From contig JBBDWJ010000095.1 in assembly GCA_040902925.1 (NCBI GenBank), forward strand, positions 1 to 6,652: DNA of 6,652 nt. Direction: 5' to 3'. The notes under the pieces were generated by a model. That model was not told where the DNA came from, did not search any database, and worked only from the letters and a program-made list of their open reading frames with translations. Below are positions 5,956-6,652 of the stretch, one piece after another. The DNA comes from JBBDWJ01 sp040902925 (lineage in GTDB: Bacteria; Acidobacteriota; Terriglobia; Bryobacterales; UBA6623). Both the position numbers and the translations under genes were made by a program. Every line of letters starts with the position of its first letter. The first letter of the stretch is position 1.

Positions 5956-6072
5956 GTTTCGTTAGGCTGAATCGATGGGAGCGGACTCCCTCACAACGAG
6001 CAGATACCCCGTTGCGGATGGGAAAACCTTCTGGAGCAACCGGCCAGCTTCCCGGATGCAGGCTAACGAAAC
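5956..6072 (+). ncRNA. Candidate structured leader RNA or folded DNA element, cloverleaf-like
   Basis: The arms 5956-5973 and 6055-6072 pair over 18 positions with two mismatches: GTTTCGTTAG with CTAACGAAAC, then CTG with CAG, then ATC with GAT. Inside the closing stem are three further stems: GGGAG/CTCCC around a CGGA tetraloop (5977-5990), CAACG/CGTTG (5994-5998 with 6010-6014), and GGGAA+CTGG/CCAG+TTCCC (6020-6034 with 6044-6053). The whole is a closed multibranch fold. It ends 29 bases before the GAGGAGGT of the downstream PQQ-propeller gene, so it could be a regulatory leader. Strand is assumed from that gene. I do not recognise a known riboswitch core; a small mobile element with terminal inverted repeats is the main alternative. 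Confidence 0.4.
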
Positions 6073-6113
6073 ATTCCTCTAGCCGTCTTCGTAAAGTCTT
6101 CGAGGAGGTCTTG

Positions 6114-6652
6114 ATGCGGTTCTTTGCTCGGGTTCTCGGTATCCATTTCGCAGCGGTTTCAGCGGAGGCGGCAGGTCCGGCCCTTTCCGGGATCCGGGCG
6201 GCGCTTCGTGTTGGCCGGGTTCGCTCCGGGTCGCGATGGGCGCTGCTTGCGCCAGTTTTGCTGGCAGGAGCCTTCGTTTTCGCAGCCACATCCTCGTACG
6301 CCGCTGAGGCGCCTTGGCCGCAATTCCGCGGGCCGGACGCGAACCCGGTTGGCGGCCATGCCCGGCTTCCCGAACGCTGGTCGAAGACCGAGAACGTCGA
6401 GTGGTCGGTCGAAGTCCCCGGGCGCGGCTGGTCTTCTCCCATCGTTGCTGGTGGCAAGGTTTTCTTGACCGCGGCTACCACCGAAGGCGCTTCCAAGGAA
6501 CCGCAAATCGGAACCGACTACAGCAACGAGTATGCAGCGGAGTTATCGAAACAGGGGCTCAGCGACGAAGAAGTCATGAAACGGGTCATGGCCCGCGATC
6601 ACTGCTGTCCGGCTATAAGTCGAACAGAACCAACTGGTTGGCGGAATGGAGT
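6114..6652 (+). CDS. Secreted PQQ-like beta-propeller protein, N-terminal part (runs off the window; probable frameshift)
   Basis: ATG at 6114 follows GAGGAGGT at 6102-6109 with 5 bases from GGAGG to ATG, the same arrangement as the ankyrin gene. The N-terminal region is unusually long: about 41 basic or mixed residues precede the hydrophobic segment WALLAPVLLAGAFVFA (42-57), with cleavage near SYAAEA (61-66). The mature part opens PWPQFRGPDANPVG, then ERWSKTENVEWSVEVPGRGW and SSPIVAGGKVFLTAATTEG, the usual opening of exported PQQ-like propellers and close to the start of the other propeller in this window. A charged insert follows (TDYSNEYAAEL, LSDEEVMKRVMARD). After Asp162 (6597-6599) the coding signal moves from frame 0 to frame 2, giving LLSGYKSNRTNWLAEWS from 6602, which indicates one missing base at about 6600. 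The gene continues past the window end. Its function beyond an exported propeller is unknown. Confidence 0.82.
   Translation, partial: MRFFARVLGIHFAAVSAEAAGPALSGIRAALRVGRVRSGSRWALLAPVLLAGAFVFAATSSYAAEAPWPQFRGPDANPVGGHARLPERWSKTENVEWSVEVPGRGWSSPIVAGGKVFLTAATTEGASKEPQIGTDYSNEYAAELSKQGLSDEEVMKRVMARDHCCPAISRTEPTGWRNG

Larger units (their letters stand above)
5533..6113. other. Long divergent intergenic region, no convincing gene
   Basis: These 581 bases separate the minus-strand two-gene module from the final plus-strand gene. Open frames exist on both strands but have mixed third-position use and no ribosome binding site, so I call none. The region contains two GC palindromes next to the minus-strand gene (5565-5578, 5585-5596), hairpins ATTGAT/ATCAAT (5678-5683, 5692-5697) and ATCCCG/CGGGAT (5701-5706, 5718-5723), a 9-base direct repeat AACCGCTCA (5803, 5813), TCGCC/GGCGA arms at 5899-5911, and the large fold at 5956-6072. 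No confident sigma-70 promoter was found. Confidence 0.5.

Noticed and set aside
5489..5965. Plus-strand open frame ending RGWGVTIGVEFR, reminiscent of the last strand of an outer-membrane beta-barrel
   Set aside because: It overlaps the well-supported minus-strand gene, has mixed third-position use and no ribosome binding site, and the rest of it has no barrel pattern.
5956..6072. Integron attC-like site (GTTAGGC in the left arm, GGCTAAC in the right arm)
   Set aside because: In attC the RYYYAAC box comes first and GTTRRRY last; here the order is reversed on both strands, and the right-hand box does not fit RYYYAAC.
5819..6496. Long minus-strand open frame of 225 codons
   Set aside because: It runs opposite to the clearly supported PQQ-propeller gene start, is low-complexity (Ala, Arg, Ser, Pro) and is best explained as a mirror of GC-rich coding sequence.
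1..6652. CRISPR array, tRNA, rRNA or transposase gene
   Set aside because: No regularly spaced repeats of CRISPR length, no tRNA or rRNA signature and no transposase motif were seen on either strand.

Overview
The window looks like a piece of an acidobacterial chromosome from the Solibacter/Bryobacter group, probably a draft or metagenome contig. The best clue is the C-terminal domain of the first gene, which matches the 'Solibacter uncharacterized C-terminal domain' (TIGR03437), a domain concentrated in that lineage. Secreted kelch and PQQ-like beta-propeller proteins, GC-rich coding sequence and strong GAGGAGGT ribosome binding sites fit the same origin. This placement is inferred from domain content; no search was run.

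Layout, left to right. (1) 1-72: possibly the last codons of an upstream gene. (2) 89-1821, plus strand: a secreted six-kelch-repeat protein with a TIGR03437 domain, broken by an apparent one-base deletion near 1428. (3) 2067-2312, minus strand: an 81-residue protein resembling the small proteins often labelled 'ketohydroxyglutarate aldolase' but related in pattern to the peptidase-inhibitor I9/subtilase-propeptide fold. (4) 2313-2628: a divergent intergenic region with an AT-rich palindrome and a 13-bp direct repeat. (5) 2629-4790, plus strand: a translationally coupled pair, a secreted ankyrin-repeat protein and a secreted PQQ-like beta-propeller protein, joined by an ATGA overlap. (6) 4791-4975: a convergent gap with a long imperfect inverted repeat. 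(7) 4976-5532, minus strand: a two-gene cassette read 5532 to 4976 (DUF4258/PBECR-like protein, then DUF2283 protein) that looks like a toxin-antitoxin-type module, with two perfect GC-rich palindromes just upstream. (8) 5533-6113: about 580 bases without a convincing gene, holding those palindromes and a strong predicted cloverleaf-like fold at 5956-6072. (9) 6114-window end, plus strand: the start of a second secreted PQQ-like beta-propeller protein, again with an apparent one-base deletion near the edge.

The exported propeller and ankyrin proteins are probably periplasmic or cell-surface scaffolds or sensors; their substrates cannot be read from sequence. The small minus-strand cassette lies between two PQQ-propeller paralogues and looks like accessory DNA. 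The most promising candidates for something undescribed are the folded element upstream of the last gene and the compact two-gene cassette with its palindromes and its duplicated start codon.
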